Source: Ornatilinea apprima
Lineage (GTDB): Bacteria; Chloroflexota; Anaerolineae; Anaerolineales; Anaerolineaceae
Assembly: GCF_001306115.1 (NCBI RefSeq)
Contig: NZ_LGCL01000043.1
Location: 1 to 56,756, forward strand
DNA: 56,756 bases
Direction of reading: 5' to 3'
A model generated the notes under the pieces. The model ran no database searches and had not been told where the DNA came from. It worked only from the letters and a program-made list of their open reading frames with translations. This document shows, piece by piece, positions 27,526-38,773 of this stretch. The number at the start of each line of letters is the position of its first letter. The stretch's first letter is position 1. The translations under genes and the position numbers were made by a program.

Positions 27526-29955
27526 ATGAATAATCCCAATGCCAAAGCCGCGCGTACGTTAAGCTGGAACAACCTCAATATTCGCGCCAAATTTATCTCT
27601 ATCTTCATTCTCACCATCCTGGCAGCTGTCATCTCATTAACCGTTTTTTCTTATTTCAGCATTACCAGCAGCACCACCCGCCAGAGCGGCGAATCAATGA
27701 TTATGCTCAGCCGCGACGCCGGCGAGCGCGCCGCGCTGATCATCCAGCAAAGCGCATCCAATTTAGAGGTACTGGCCCTCTCGCCCGACATTGTTGATGC
27801 GGTCAATACTGCCAACCGCCAGTATGCCGGCCTGAGCGAAGAACAAATTACACAGAGAGACGAGGCCTGGCAAAACAACGACCCTTCCATTGAAGACACC
27901 GTCCGACAAATTGAACAAAACCAGATCAGCAATCGCCTGCGCGATTACATGCGCATTTTTCCTGAGAATGTGGAAGTATTTGCCACCGGCTCACGCGGGC
28001 TCAATATCGCCATGAGCGCCCGCACCGGCGATTTTCTGCAGGCCGGCGAAGACTGGTGGGAACAAGCCAAAAACTCCCGCTCCACCTTCATCAGCGACGT
28101 GGAGCTGGATGCCAGCTCTGGCACATACGCCATTAACATCGCCACCCCCATTCAAGATGCCGGCGAGGTAATTGGCGTCTTACGCACCACGGTGGATGTT
28201 TCCATTGCCTTCAGCACCCTCTCGCAGATCAAAATTGGCGAAACCGGCGCGGCCGCCCTCGTTGACCGCAACGGCACCCTCCTTTATACCGATAACGCAG
28301 ATCTGCTCATGCAAACCGCCCCCGATTGGCTGCTCAACTTCATCACCGATGCCAGCGGCTGGAGCCAAACCCTCACCGACCTCAATGGCAACCCCGCCGT
28401 GCTCTCTTACTACAAGCTCACCGGCAAGAACGCCAACGCCCTCGGCTGGACCCTCGTTCTGGATCAGGACCTCAGCGAAGTAAACCAGACCGTCCGCAAC
28501 ATTCTGATCAATAACGCCATCATCGCCGTGGTGCTGATGCTGCTGCTGGGCGCGGTGGGCATTACCTTTGCTAACAGCATCACCCGCCCTCTGGCGATGA
28601 TGAGCCAGTCCACCGCCTCTTTGTCGCGCGGCGAGATTGACCAGCAGACCGACAGCGCTGCCAAACAGAAAATTGCCCAACGCGGAGATGAAATTGGCGT
28701 TCTGGGTCAAAGCATCCTCGGCCTGGAAAACTACTTCCTCAACATGGCCGAAACCGCCCAACAAATCGCGCGCGGCAACCTCACCGCCCAGGTTCAACAG
28801 CATTCCAGTCATGACGTGCTTGGCCGCGCCTTTCAGGAGATGAGCGAAAACCTGCGCGAGCGGGTTACTCAACTAAACCGCGTAGCCAACGACCTCGGCG
28901 ACGCCGCCAAAGAACTGGCCAGCGCCTCGCACCAGGCCGGTCAGGCCACCTCGCAAATCGCATCCACCATCCAGCAGGTGGCACACGGCATCACCCAGCA
29001 GTCCGACTCGGTATCCACCACTTCCTTCTCCGTCGAGCAGATGACGCGCACCATCGAAGGCGTGGCCAAAGGCGCGCAAGACCAGGCCTCCGCCGCCGCC
29101 CGCGCCTCGCTGGTTACCGGGCAGCTTTCCAACGCCATCCAGCAGGTGGCCGGCAACGCCCTGGCCGTTACCGAAAACGCTAAAAATGCCGCCAAAGCCG
29201 CCTCAGACGGCCAATCCAAAGTGGAAAAAACTGTCCAGGGCATGCTTTCCATCCGCGATTCCGTTGAACAATCCGCCAGAACCATTGAAGAAATGGGCAC
29301 CCGTTCCAACCAGATCGGCATGATCGTCGACACCATTCAAGACCTGGCCTCGCAGACCAATCTGCTGGCGCTCAACGCCGCCATTGAAGCCGCCCGCGCC
29401 GGCGAGCACGGCAAAGGTTTTGCGGTGGTAGCCGACGAAGTGCGCAAGCTGGCCGAAAGCTCGGCTGCCGCCACCCGCGAAATATCCACCCTCATCGCCG
29501 GCATCCAGGCCACCGTCAAAGACGCCATCGCCACCATGCAGCAGTCCAGCCAGGAGGTTGCCCAGGGCGTAGAGCAGGCCACCGCTTCGGGCCAGGCGCT
29601 GACCGACATCCTGCGCGCCATCAGTGACGTGCAGCAGCAGGCCGAACAGGCCGCCGCGGCCGCCGAGCAGATGAACGCTGCCTCCAGCGACCTGGTCAAT
29701 GCCGTCGACACCGTTTCGGCCGTCATCGAAGAAAACACCGCCGCCACCGAAGAAATGTCGGCCTCGTCCAACGAAGTCTCCATGGCCATTGAAACCATCG
29801 CCTCCATCTCCGAAGAGAATTCCGCCGCCGTTGAAGAAGTCTCCGCCTCGGCTGAAGAAATATCCGCACAGGTAGAAGAAGTATCTGCCGCGGCTCAATC
29901 CCTCTCCAACCTGGCCGGCGAGCAGCGCACCATTATGCAGCACTTCCAGCTCTAA
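27526..29955 (+). CDS. Methyl-accepting chemotaxis protein (chemoreceptor)
   Basis: The 809-residue protein has a first membrane span (about residues 22-46), a periplasmic or extracellular Cache-type sensor (about 50-320, with a GxLR repeat ending [12 protein letters not shown]), a second span (about 325-348), HAMP regions (about 350-455) and a long cytoplasmic signalling helix. The tip motif [17 protein letters not shown] lies near residues 621-637 and would bind CheW and CheA. The C-terminus QHFQL is not the CheR-docking pentapeptide. No che genes are in the window. It is related to the second receptor at 42824 mainly in the signalling half. Confidence 0.94.
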   Translation: MNNPNAKAARTLSWNNLNIRAKFISIFILTILAAVISLTVFSYFSITSSTTRQSGESMIMLSRDAGERAALIIQQSASNLEVLALSPDIVDAVNTANRQYAGLSEEQITQRDEAWQNNDPSIEDTVRQIEQNQISNRLRDYMRIFPENVEVFATGSRGLNIAMSARTGDFLQAGEDWWEQAKNSRSTFISDVELDASSGTYAINIATPIQDAGEVIGVLRTTVDVSIAFSTLSQIKIGETGAAALVDRNGTLLYTDNADLLMQTAPDWLLNFITDASGWSQTLTDLNGNPAVLSYYKLTGKNANALGWTLVLDQDLSEVNQTVRNILINNAIIAVVLMLLLGAVGITFANSITRPLAMMSQSTASLSRGEIDQQTDSAAKQKIAQRGDEIGVLGQSILGLENYFLNMAETAQQIARGNLTAQVQQHSSHDVLGRAFQEMSENLRERVTQLNRVANDLGDAAKELASASHQAGQATSQIASTIQQVAHGITQQSDSVSTTSFSVEQMTRTIEGVAKGAQDQASAAARASLVTGQLSNAIQQVAGNALAVTENAKNAAKAASDGQSKVEKTVQGMLSIRDSVEQSARTIEEMGTRSNQIGMIVDTIQDLASQTNLLALNAAIEAARAGEHGKGFAVVADEVRKLAESSAAATREISTLIAGIQATVKDAIATMQQSSQEVAQGVEQATASGQALTDILRAISDVQQQAEQAAAAAEQMNAASSDLVNAVDTVSAVIEENTAATEEMSASSNEVSMAIETIASISEENSAAVEEVSASAEEISAQVEEVSAAAQSLSNLAGEQRTIMQHFQL

Positions 29956-30125
29956 ACCCGCGGCGCATGGCCGCATCATGGGCGCGCCGTCCTCCCCGGC
30001 GCGCCCATTTCTTTTCTTCTCCACCCGGAACCTTTTCCTCATCCGAATCGTCTCCTTCCTTAAGTACATTCAATCCCACCCGTCCAGCCGGGCTGAACGC
30101 CGCTTTGTATCCGGCCGCCAGCATT

Positions 30126-30133
30126 GGTATAAT
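30126..30133 (+). promoter_or_regulatory. Extended -10 promoter placed for an almost leaderless transcript
   Basis: TGG-TATAAT has its -10 hexamer at 30128-30133 and the ATG of the next gene is at 30142. Normal start-site spacing (six to eight bases) puts the RNA start at about 30140-30142, at or next to the start codon. No Shine-Dalgarno sequence lies between. Confidence 0.65.
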
Positions 30134-30141
30134 CAAGATCA

Positions 30142-32007
30142 ATGAACAGCACCTACCCGCGGTCGCAGAGCCGCATCCAACCCCAACAAATCCTGGTTGT
30201 CGCCCTCACCGGCGCGGCTCTCTTCTTTGCCGCCCTGGTTGCCGCGCTGATCGGTTTTGAGCTGCTCTACACCGGGCGCATCTACCCCGGCGTCAGCGTG
30301 GCCGGCGTCGACGTGGGCGGTCTCAACCCCGAAAAAGCCGCTGCCAAAATCACCCAACAGTTCACCTACCCTTCCACCGGCAAGCTGGTGCTGAGCGGTG
30401 AGCAGCTCTGGCTCACCACCCCTGGTGAAATGGGGCTTTACCTCGACCCCGAAACCTCGGCTCAAAACGCCCTGCGCATTGGCCGCAGCGGATCCATCTT
30501 CTACCGCCTGACCGAACAGTTCGAGACCTGGTATTACCACCGCGACCTGCCCCCCGCGCTGATCTTCGACCAGCGCCGCGCCCACGACTTTCTTACCCGC
30601 CTTTCCGAGCAGACCAACATCCCCGTGGTGGAACCCTCCATTCGCCTGGACGGCACCCAGGTGGTAGTGGAAACCGGCCAGCCCGGCCGCCGCCTCAACA
30701 TCGACACCACCCTGGCCATGCTCACCGCCCAGATGAAAACCCTGCAAGACGGCATCATTCCCCTGCTGATCGAAGAGATCCGCCCCACCATCCCCGACGT
30801 AACCCAGCAGGCCCAGCTGGCCCAAACCATGCTCAGCCAGCCGCTCACCATCAGCCTGCCAGCCAACCAGCCCAACCCTCAGGGCCCGTGGGTCATAGAG
30901 CCCGCCGACCTGGCCAAAATGTTGGAGTTTGAGCGCGTGGTCGATGGCCCCCAATCCGCCTACCGCATCCATCTCGACCCGCTGCAACTGGCCGCCAAGC
31001 TGCAAGAGATCGCCCCCAAAATCCGCACCTACCCGCAGAACGCGCGCTTTATCTTCAACGATGACACCCGCGAGCTGGAGGTCCTCCAGGCGGCTGTCAT
31101 CGGGCGCGAGCTTAACCAGGCCGCCAGCCTGCAGCAAATTCAAGACAAAGCCCTGGCCGGCGAACACAACATTGAGTTGGTGCTTAACCTCACCAACCCC
31201 GCCGTCACCGACGACGTAAAAGGCAGTGACATCGGCATCACCGAGCTGGTGCATTCCGAAACATCCTTCTTCTACGGCTCTTCAGCCTCGCGCGTGCAAA
31301 ATATTATTGCCGCTTCCAGCCGCTTCCACGGCCTGCTGGTGGCCCCCGGCGAAACCTTCTCCATGGCCAACGCCCTCGGCGACATCAGCCTGGATAACGG
31401 CTACGCCGAAGCCCTCATCATCTACGGCGACCAGACCATTCAGGGCGTTGGCGGCGGCGTATGCCAGGTGAGCACCACCCTCTTCCGCGCCGCCTTTTTT
31501 GCCGGGTTCCCCATCAACGAGCGCCACGCCCACGCCTACCGCGTTTCTTACTACGAAAAAATCGCCGGCAATATCCGCGACAACAACCTGGCCGGCCTGG
31601 ATGCCACCGTTTATGTGCCGGTGGTAGACTTCAAGTTCACCAACGACACCCCCTACTGGCTGCTCATGGAAACCTACGTCAACCCCTCTTACAGCTCGCT
31701 GGTCTGGAAATTCTACTCCACCAAAGACGGCCGTAGCGTGGATTGGGAAACCACCGGACCCATCAACATTGTTGAAGCCCCAAAACCGCGCTACATTGAA
31801 AACCCCGAATTGGAAAAAGGCGAAGTCAACCAGATCGACTGGGAAGCCGAAGGCGCCGACATCACCGTCAAACGCACCGTGCTCAGAGACGGCCAGGTGT
31901 ACCTGCAAGACACCTTCAACACCCACTACCAGCCCTGGCAGGCCGCCTACGAATACGGCCCCGGTACCGAAGGTTACCCTCCTGAAGAAGACAACCAAGA
32001 AGATTAA
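30142..32007 (+). CDS. VanW-family cell-envelope protein
   Basis: The 621-residue protein has one N-terminal membrane anchor (about residues 18-42), a region resembling the peptidoglycan-binding repeats that precede VanW domains (about 50-370, with GVSVAGVDVGGLNPEKA at 53-69), and a VanW domain (about 390-510) with SRFHGLLVAPGETFSMAN and GVGGGVCQVSTTLFRAAF. A G5-like or beta-rich tail follows. VanW was named from vancomycin-resistance clusters but its biochemical role is unknown; the anchor and neighbours (LysM, LCP, S66 proteins) suggest wall work. The start is at most a few bases from the predicted transcription start. Confidence 0.9.
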   Translation: MNSTYPRSQSRIQPQQILVVALTGAALFFAALVAALIGFELLYTGRIYPGVSVAGVDVGGLNPEKAAAKITQQFTYPSTGKLVLSGEQLWLTTPGEMGLYLDPETSAQNALRIGRSGSIFYRLTEQFETWYYHRDLPPALIFDQRRAHDFLTRLSEQTNIPVVEPSIRLDGTQVVVETGQPGRRLNIDTTLAMLTAQMKTLQDGIIPLLIEEIRPTIPDVTQQAQLAQTMLSQPLTISLPANQPNPQGPWVIEPADLAKMLEFERVVDGPQSAYRIHLDPLQLAAKLQEIAPKIRTYPQNARFIFNDDTRELEVLQAAVIGRELNQAASLQQIQDKALAGEHNIELVLNLTNPAVTDDVKGSDIGITELVHSETSFFYGSSASRVQNIIAASSRFHGLLVAPGETFSMANALGDISLDNGYAEALIIYGDQTIQGVGGGVCQVSTTLFRAAFFAGFPINERHAHAYRVSYYEKIAGNIRDNNLAGLDATVYVPVVDFKFTNDTPYWLLMETYVNPSYSSLVWKFYSTKDGRSVDWETTGPINIVEAPKPRYIENPELEKGEVNQIDWEAEGADITVKRTVLRDGQVYLQDTFNTHYQPWQAAYEYGPGTEGYPPEEDNQED

Positions 32008-32152
32008 CCCCTCAGAAACCAGGCCCAATGGCGTTTTTGCCGGTGAAGGGGTGCGCCACCCCGCGCCCGACAAGTCTCTCCCCTTTTTCCGCCTCATGGT
32101 ATACTTGACAAAATTGCCGCATTGTGCCTGAATGTGAATTACGGAGAAGAAG

Positions 32153-32374
32153 ATGGTAAGCAAGTTACTACTGGAAATGCTGCGCTGTCCGGTTTGCGTG
32201 CGCGAAGAAAAAGGCCTGCTCGACTTCTACAAAGAGAGCTGGCTCGTCTGCCAGGATTGCGGGCGGAAATACCCGGTCGTCGAAGATATTCCCGTCATGC
32301 TCATTGAAGAAGGCGACAAATGGGTCAGCACCCCCGTGGAAAGCCTGCCCGTTCCGCCGCCCAGCATGGACTGA
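32153..32374 (+). CDS. Trm112-like zinc-ribbon protein
   Basis: The 73-residue protein begins [15 protein letters not shown] and has CPVC (about residue 12) and CQDC (about residue 33) followed by [14 protein letters not shown], the Trm112 pattern. Trm112 in eukaryotes activates several methyltransferases; bacterial relatives are usually unassigned. A GGAGAAGAAG purine run precedes the ATG. It stands between two envelope genes, with no methyltransferase beside it. Confidence 0.85.
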   Translation: MVSKLLLEMLRCPVCVREEKGLLDFYKESWLVCQDCGRKYPVVEDIPVMLIEEGDKWVSTPVESLPVPPPSMD

Positions 32375-32492
32375 CCCCACCCATCTTCCAAACCGCTGCT
32401 ATGAAGAAAACCGCGCTGTAGTTGTGGTATTTTTCTTGCAACAACCAACAGCGTGTCAATCAGAATCACCGGTTTAGAATGGTCAAAAAACT

Positions 32493-33917
32493 ATGGATCG
32501 AACTCAGCAAATTCGTATGAAAAGAAAACCCCGCCAGTTGGATCGTCTCACCATTATCCTGCTGGCTGCTTTCGGCGTTGTCGCGCTCATTACCGCCGTA
32601 CTGGCGTTCGTTGTCGTGCGCAACCTGGTCAACTCCTGGGAGATGACCGACCTGCCCGGCTCGCCGCAAATCAACGCTGCCGACCCCAATCTGCCTGCCA
32701 CCTCCGGCGATGCCTCCATCCCCATGCAGGCCGCTGAAGGCCCCATTGCTGAGCCTTGGGACGGCGCCAGCCGCATCAGCGTGTTGGTGATGGGCCTCGA
32801 CTACCGCGATTGGGAGTCCGGAGAAACGCCGCGCACCGACACGATGATTCTTCTCACCCTCGATCCCACCACCCGCACCGCCGGCATGCTCTCCATCCCG
32901 CGCGACATGTGGGTAGAGATCCCCGATTTCGATCACGGCAAAATCAACACTGCCTACTATCTCGGTGAAATCTACGACATTCCCGGCGGCGGACCGGCCC
33001 TGGCCATGGAAACCGTTGAAGGTTTCCTCGGTGTGCCGATCAAATACTACGCCCAGGTCGACTTCTCGGCTTTTGTGCGATTCATTGATGAAATTGGCGG
33101 CCTCAAAATCAATGTACCCGAAGAAATCAAAGTCGATCCCATTGGCCCCGGCAACACCGTCATTCTCGAGCCCGGCGTGCAGATTCTGCCCGGTGACGTA
33201 ACCCTGGCCTACGCCCGCGCGCGCTACACCGAAGGCGGCGACTTTGACCGCGCCAGCCGCCAGCAGCAGGTCATCATGGCTGCCCGAGACCAGATCCTCA
33301 GCCTCAACATGTTGCCCACCCTCATCACCAAAGCCCCCAAACTGTATGCCGAGATCTCCAGCGGCATCAGCACCAACCTCTCCCTCGATCAGGTGATCAA
33401 GCTGGCCAACCTGGCCCTGCAGGTCGACCCCAACAACATCAAACGCGGCATCATCGGCCCCGACGTGGTAATGAACAGCAAATCGCCGGATGGTCTGGAT
33501 ATTCTCATCCCCATCCCCGATGAAATTCGCATGCTGCGCGACGAAATCTTCGCCGACTCCGGCTCGGCCATGCCCATCGCCGCCCTCACCGACGATCCCG
33601 CCAACCTGGTCCAACAAGAAGCCGCGCGCATTTCGCTGCAAAACGGCTCGCAAACGGTGGGCCTGGCGGCCAACACAGCCGAATACCTGCGCGGGCAGGG
33701 GCTTAACATCGTGGAAGAAACCAATGCCGACAGCATCTACGACGCTTCTGCCATTATCGTCTACAACGGCAAGCCCTACACTGTGCAGTATCTGGCCGAT
33801 ATGATGGGCGTAACCACCGCCAATATCTACAACCGTTACGACCCCAACGCCCCGGTGGACATCGCCGTCATCCTGGGCAACTCCTGGGCAAGCAATTACT
33901 CCAATCTTCCGCAGTAA
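32493..33917 (+). CDS. LytR-CpsA-Psr (LCP) family envelope protein
   Basis: The 474-residue protein has one membrane span (about residues 23-46), an LCP domain (about 90-265) with PRTDTMILLTLDP, SIPRDMWVEI, GGLKINVPEEI and YARARYTEGGDFDRASRQQ, and a C-terminal LytR_C-like domain (about 385-465). LCP enzymes transfer undecaprenyl-linked glycopolymers to the cell wall or another acceptor. The conserved Arg and Asp residues that bind the pyrophosphate are visible in the listed motifs. A TAGAAT box at 32473-32478 predicts a leader of only about seven bases; ATG at 32517 is an alternative start. Confidence 0.92.
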   Translation: MDRTQQIRMKRKPRQLDRLTIILLAAFGVVALITAVLAFVVVRNLVNSWEMTDLPGSPQINAADPNLPATSGDASIPMQAAEGPIAEPWDGASRISVLVMGLDYRDWESGETPRTDTMILLTLDPTTRTAGMLSIPRDMWVEIPDFDHGKINTAYYLGEIYDIPGGGPALAMETVEGFLGVPIKYYAQVDFSAFVRFIDEIGGLKINVPEEIKVDPIGPGNTVILEPGVQILPGDVTLAYARARYTEGGDFDRASRQQQVIMAARDQILSLNMLPTLITKAPKLYAEISSGISTNLSLDQVIKLANLALQVDPNNIKRGIIGPDVVMNSKSPDGLDILIPIPDEIRMLRDEIFADSGSAMPIAALTDDPANLVQQEAARISLQNGSQTVGLAANTAEYLRGQGLNIVEETNADSIYDASAIIVYNGKPYTVQYLADMMGVTTANIYNRYDPNAPVDIAVILGNSWASNYSNLPQ

Positions 33918-33938
33918 GCGCTCCACTTCTTAACAAAT

Positions 33939-33975
33939 CACAGCGCGAGGAAAACCTCGCGCTGTGTTCTTTTCT
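33939..33975. terminator. Terminator between the LCP gene and the converging operon
   Basis: A perfect 12-pair stem (33939-33950 with 33955-33966, loop AAAA) is followed by TTCTTTTCT on the + strand. On the - strand it is followed by ATTTGTT and may also end the hutU operon. Confidence 0.9.
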
Positions 33976-33993
33976 ACCGGGGAAAAACTGCTG

Positions 33994-34833
33994 CTAGCGC
34001 AGTCCAAACACCAGCCGCCAGCCGCCAGCCCCTCCCGACTCGCACACCTCGCTTTTCAAATCATTCACCGCTTCACCGGCTCTACCCACCCGCAGGCTGT
34101 AGACTTCATTTTCAGCCATTTCAAAATCAGCATATCCGCTGCTGATCTGCGGGTGCAGACCGGTATAGAAAGTGTTGCTGCCGCTCGCCCAGGTGATGTT
34201 CACCGGCACGCCGCCGCGCGGCTGCCCCTGAGCATCGCGCACTTCAATTTCAATCCGCGGCGCGCCATCGTCATCACACAGTGCTTCCTGCTCCAGCAAA
34301 ACATACGGCGCGTCTTCCCAACCGCTGGAAGCAGCCGTTGGGCGCGGTGTGAAGGTGGCCTGCGGTGTTGCCGGCGCGCGGGTTTCCGCTTGCGCGCCTT
34401 CTGTGCCGGCCGCCTCTGGCGTGCCGGGGGTGAAAGCCGCTGGCGGCGTGGGCGTGCTGACCGCCAGGGTCGCCGCCTGGGCCGTCTGAGTGGCGGGCAT
34501 GCTCTGCAGCGCCATCGAAAGATCGACCAGCGCCTGGGCGTCTTGCGCCTGCCCGCCCGCCGAGAGCTGCATTTCCGCCTGGTTGCGCAGCGCCAATGCC
34601 GGGTTCTCGTCGCCCAGCAGCGCCAGGCGCGCGGCTGCCCGCCCAAAATCTTTATTCGCCTGGTACCCCAGCGCAATCATGCTGCGGTAAACCGCCTGCT
34701 CGGTAGGCTCAAGCGCGCGCGGCGAAGCATCGGTGAACTGCGCCGGCTCCAGCAGCCAGGCATACACCAGACCCATTGCCAGGCCCATCACCAGCCCGGT
34801 GAACAGGTACCACGGTCCGCGCGGCTGGTTCAT
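33994..34833 (-). CDS. Membrane-anchored protein of unknown function, long paralogue
   Basis: The 279-residue protein has one N-terminal membrane span (about residues 8-27), a helical region (about 30-95), a threonine/proline/alanine-rich linker (about 115-180) and a C-terminal beta-rich domain (about 185-270) with IEIEVRDAQGQPRGGVPVNITW, here cited in part, resembling Ig-like or carboxypeptidase-regulatory folds. I do not recognise the family. Its first 80 residues are clearly similar to the gene upstream: GLVY-x-W, (Y/F)TD-x-S-x-R-x-L and AA-x-x-L-x-x-LG. ATG at 34833 overlaps the stop of that gene (ATGA) and has AAGGAG upstream. Confidence 0.75.
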   Translation of the reverse strand: MNQPRGPWYLFTGLVMGLAMGLVYAWLLEPAQFTDASPRALEPTEQAVYRSMIALGYQANKDFGRAAARLALLGDENPALALRNQAEMQLSAGGQAQDAQALVDLSMALQSMPATQTAQAATLAVSTPTPPAAFTPGTPEAAGTEGAQAETRAPATPQATFTPRPTAASSGWEDAPYVLLEQEALCDDDGAPRIEIEVRDAQGQPRGGVPVNITWASGSNTFYTGLHPQISSGYADFEMAENEVYSLRVGRAGEAVNDLKSEVCESGGAGGWRLVFGLR

Positions 34834-35195
34834 GGTGTGACTCCTTCCTCTTGCAGGGGCATCCAATTTTGAAGCGCGGCCGCCAGGCTGCCCATCAAAT
34901 CCAGGTCGGCGCGCGCGTACCCCATTTCGCTGCCCTCAATGATCGCCTGCTGCACATAGCGAATCACCGGCTCATTTCCCAAAAAGCTCAATTGTTCCGC
35001 CGCTTTGGCCGGGTCGCCATCTTTGGCAAACACCTCGGCCGTCATCAGCACATAATCCGTCCGATAATCCGAACGCAGCTGCCGCGCCGAGACGTCGGTG
35101 TAGTTGAGCGGACGCACCACCCAACCGTAGACCAGCCCCCCCGCCAGTCCAATCACCAGGCTCACCATAAACCAAAAAATTCGCGCGCTTCGCAA
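34830..35195 (-). CDS. Membrane-anchored protein of unknown function, short paralogue
   Basis: The 121-residue protein has a membrane span (about residues 6-27) followed by a helical region with YTDVSARQLRSDYRTDYVLM and AKAAEQLSFLGNEPV. It lacks the linker and beta domain of the next gene, with which it shares the N-terminal half. I choose TTG at 35195 because AAGGG lies about ten bases upstream and because this keeps the full membrane span; ATG at codon 10 is the alternative. It starts five bases after the hutU stop, so it is in the hutU transcript. Function unknown; the helical part could be a TPR-like or TM-linked sensor module. Confidence 0.7.
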   Translation of the reverse strand: MRSARIFWFMVSLVIGLAGGLVYGWVVRPLNYTDVSARQLRSDYRTDYVLMTAEVFAKDGDPAKAAEQLSFLGNEPVIRYVQQAIIEGSEMGYARADLDLMGSLAAALQNWMPLQEEGVTP

Positions 35196-35200
35196 GGCGG

Positions 35201-36856
<1,656 letters not shown>

Positions 36857-37046
36857 ATCCACCTCCGATATCAGGTTTAAGGGGAAAGCCCTCTGTTCGA
36901 TTATACGCTCCCGCTTAAAAATCGGCAAATTGCAGCGCAGGCTATTTACCCCTTGCCTGCCTCGCAGGGATGCGGTTTCCATCCCACGGCGTTGGCCTTA
37001 TCCGTTATACTTAATAAAATCCGCGTGACTGGAAAGGCAGGAAACC

Positions 37047-37445
37047 ATGCGCATTTATCTCTCCCTCCAATACCATCCAGACCAGCGCAACCGCCCCTGG
37101 ATTGAAGAAATCTCCACCATGCTCAGCGAAATGGGCCACACCACCTTTTGCCCCGCCCGCGACATTCAAGATTGGGGCGGCGTGCGCCCCAGCCCCGCTG
37201 AATTTATGCAGCGCGTCTTTACCGAAATTGCCGCATCCAATGCACTGCTCATTGACCTGACCGAAAAAGGCGTGGGCATTGGCATTGAAGCCGGTTTCGC
37301 CCATACCCGCAGCATTCCCATCATCACCGTCGCTCAAACGGGCTGCGATATCTCGCGCACCCTGCAGGGCATTTCCAGTAAAATTTACTGGTACGATTCC
37401 ACCGCCGACCTGCGCCGCTTTTTCGACACCGTTTTCGCACAATGA
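37047..37445 (+). CDS. Nucleoside 2-deoxyribosyltransferase-like protein
   Basis: The 132-residue protein begins MRIYLSLQYHPDQRNRPW and contains EIAASNALLIDLTEKGVGIG and EAGFAHTRSIPIITV, which match the nucleoside 2-deoxyribosyltransferase / DNPH1-like fold, where the Glu in the IEAG region is the usual nucleophile. Such enzymes cleave or exchange the glycosidic bond of deoxynucleosides or deoxynucleotides. The substrate cannot be told from sequence. Its stop overlaps the next start (ATGA). Confidence 0.72.
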   Translation: MRIYLSLQYHPDQRNRPWIEEISTMLSEMGHTTFCPARDIQDWGGVRPSPAEFMQRVFTEIAASNALLIDLTEKGVGIGIEAGFAHTRSIPIITVAQTGCDISRTLQGISSKIYWYDSTADLRRFFDTVFAQ

Positions 37446-38125
37446 GCCATCCCCTCGCCCATAATTCACCCTCTCCCCGCTCAGAATACCCACAAACCGT
37501 ATCCTGGCTGCTGCGCCTCACGCTGTGGGGGCTGATGTTAGCGGCCGGTTGGATGGTCTTCTCTCAGTGGGAGCAGATTCCACACCTGCCCCTGTTCCTG
37601 TATGGTGGCGTGGTATCGGTCTATCTGATTGCCGAACGGCGCGCCTACCGCGGCTCACCGCAGAACAGCACCCGCGCCAACGATGCTTTGCGCTACTGGC
37701 TGGCTTTTTTCTATTACCTCATTTTGCTGGGAGCCCCTCTGTTCTATACCTTTCAGCCGCGCTTCAACCTGGTTTTCAGCCTTGCAGGCGCGCTGCTGGC
37801 GCTGGCCGGAACAGCCCTGCGTGTTTGGAGCGTTGCCACCCTGGGATCCAGCTTCAGTGGGCATATTGAAACCTGGCCAAACCAGGCGCTGGTCACCAGC
37901 GGCCCATACCGCTTTATTCGCCATCCCGCTTATGCTGGCAGCATTTTACAGACCATCGGGCTGCCTCTGATCCTCAACGTCTGGCCGCTGCTGTTGGGTT
38001 GCGCGGTTTTACTCGCGCTGTTTGTGCGTCGTATCCAGCTGGAAGAAATCTTCCTCAACCGCGAATTTCCTGGCTATCAGCACGCCATGCAGTCCATTCC
38101 ACGCCTTATCCCTGGCATCTGGTAG
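37442..38125 (+). CDS. ICMT/PEMT-type membrane methyltransferase
   Basis: The 227-residue protein has about five membrane spans and the C-terminal signature LVTSGPYRFIRHPAYAG (about residues 150-166) plus RRIQLEEIFLNREFPGY (about 198-214), typical of the isoprenylcysteine carboxyl methyltransferase / phospholipid methyltransferase fold. Bacterial members often have unknown substrates. It overlaps the upstream gene by four bases and is translationally coupled to it. Confidence 0.85.
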   Translation: MSHPLAHNSPSPRSEYPQTVSWLLRLTLWGLMLAAGWMVFSQWEQIPHLPLFLYGGVVSVYLIAERRAYRGSPQNSTRANDALRYWLAFFYYLILLGAPLFYTFQPRFNLVFSLAGALLALAGTALRVWSVATLGSSFSGHIETWPNQALVTSGPYRFIRHPAYAGSILQTIGLPLILNVWPLLLGCAVLLALFVRRIQLEEIFLNREFPGYQHAMQSIPRLIPGIW

Positions 38126-38260
38126 GCGGGGTTCTCCCATTTCATCCTTCGCCCTCCATCCCTGCGCCCCGGCGGCGGGGGGCGGCCGCTTAATCTTCCC
38201 CCAAACTCCAAAATCTCATCTATAATTAATCTAACGTATTCCTTTGACTGGAGAAAAACA

Positions 38261-38773
38261 ATGACCAAGAAAATCCTGGTCGCCTATGCGACCTATACCG
38301 GATCCACCGCCGGCGTTGCTGAACGCATTGGACAGACCCTCACCAGCGCAGACGTTACCGCCGAGGTTAAACCCGTCGATCAGATAACTTCTCTCGATGG
38401 CTACGACGCCGTCGTGGTGGGCAGCCCCGTCCGCGCCGGACAATTGCACAAAGACATGCTCGCCTTTCTGGGCGCCCGGCAGCCCCAACTGGCCGCCCTG
38501 CCCGTGGCCTACTTTGTCGTCTGTATGTCGATGAAAGAAGACACCCCCGAACAGCGCTGCGAAGCGGATGCCTACCTCAACGCCGCCCGCCAGGCCGCCC
38601 CCGGCGTGCAGCCCATATCGGCTGGTCTCTTCGCCGGCGCGATTGATATGAAGAAACTCGCCTTTCCGCTGCGCCTGATTATGAAGGCCATGAAAGCCGA
38701 ACCCGGTGACTACCGCGACTGGGAAAAGATCGACGCCTGGGTGCGCGAAATCCAGCCCAAACTGGTGGCCTGA
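38261..38773 (+). CDS. Flavodoxin-domain protein
   Basis: The 170-residue protein begins with the FMN-phosphate loop region KILVAYATYTGSTAGVAERI and continues with a flavodoxin fold (VVVGSPVRAGQLHKD near residue 48). It resembles the flavodoxin/HemG-like group that includes menaquinone-dependent protoporphyrinogen dehydrogenase, but also many uncharacterised redox proteins. A TATAAT box at 38221-38226 and a TGGAGAAA ribosome site precede it. Its stop overlaps the next start by one base (TGATG). Confidence 0.82.
   Translation: MTKKILVAYATYTGSTAGVAERIGQTLTSADVTAEVKPVDQITSLDGYDAVVVGSPVRAGQLHKDMLAFLGARQPQLAALPVAYFVVCMSMKEDTPEQRCEADAYLNAARQAAPGVQPISAGLFAGAIDMKKLAFPLRLIMKAMKAEPGDYRDWEKIDAWVREIQPKLVA

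Noticed and set aside
26886..27533. A 215-codon open frame upstream of the chemoreceptor gene
   Set aside because: It overlaps the chemoreceptor start, has no family features or ribosome site, and its composition follows the AT-rich rRNA promoter region.
32466..33926. 486-codon open frame antisense to the LCP gene
   Set aside because: Shadow of a GC-rich coding gene; the + strand frame has clear LCP motifs.
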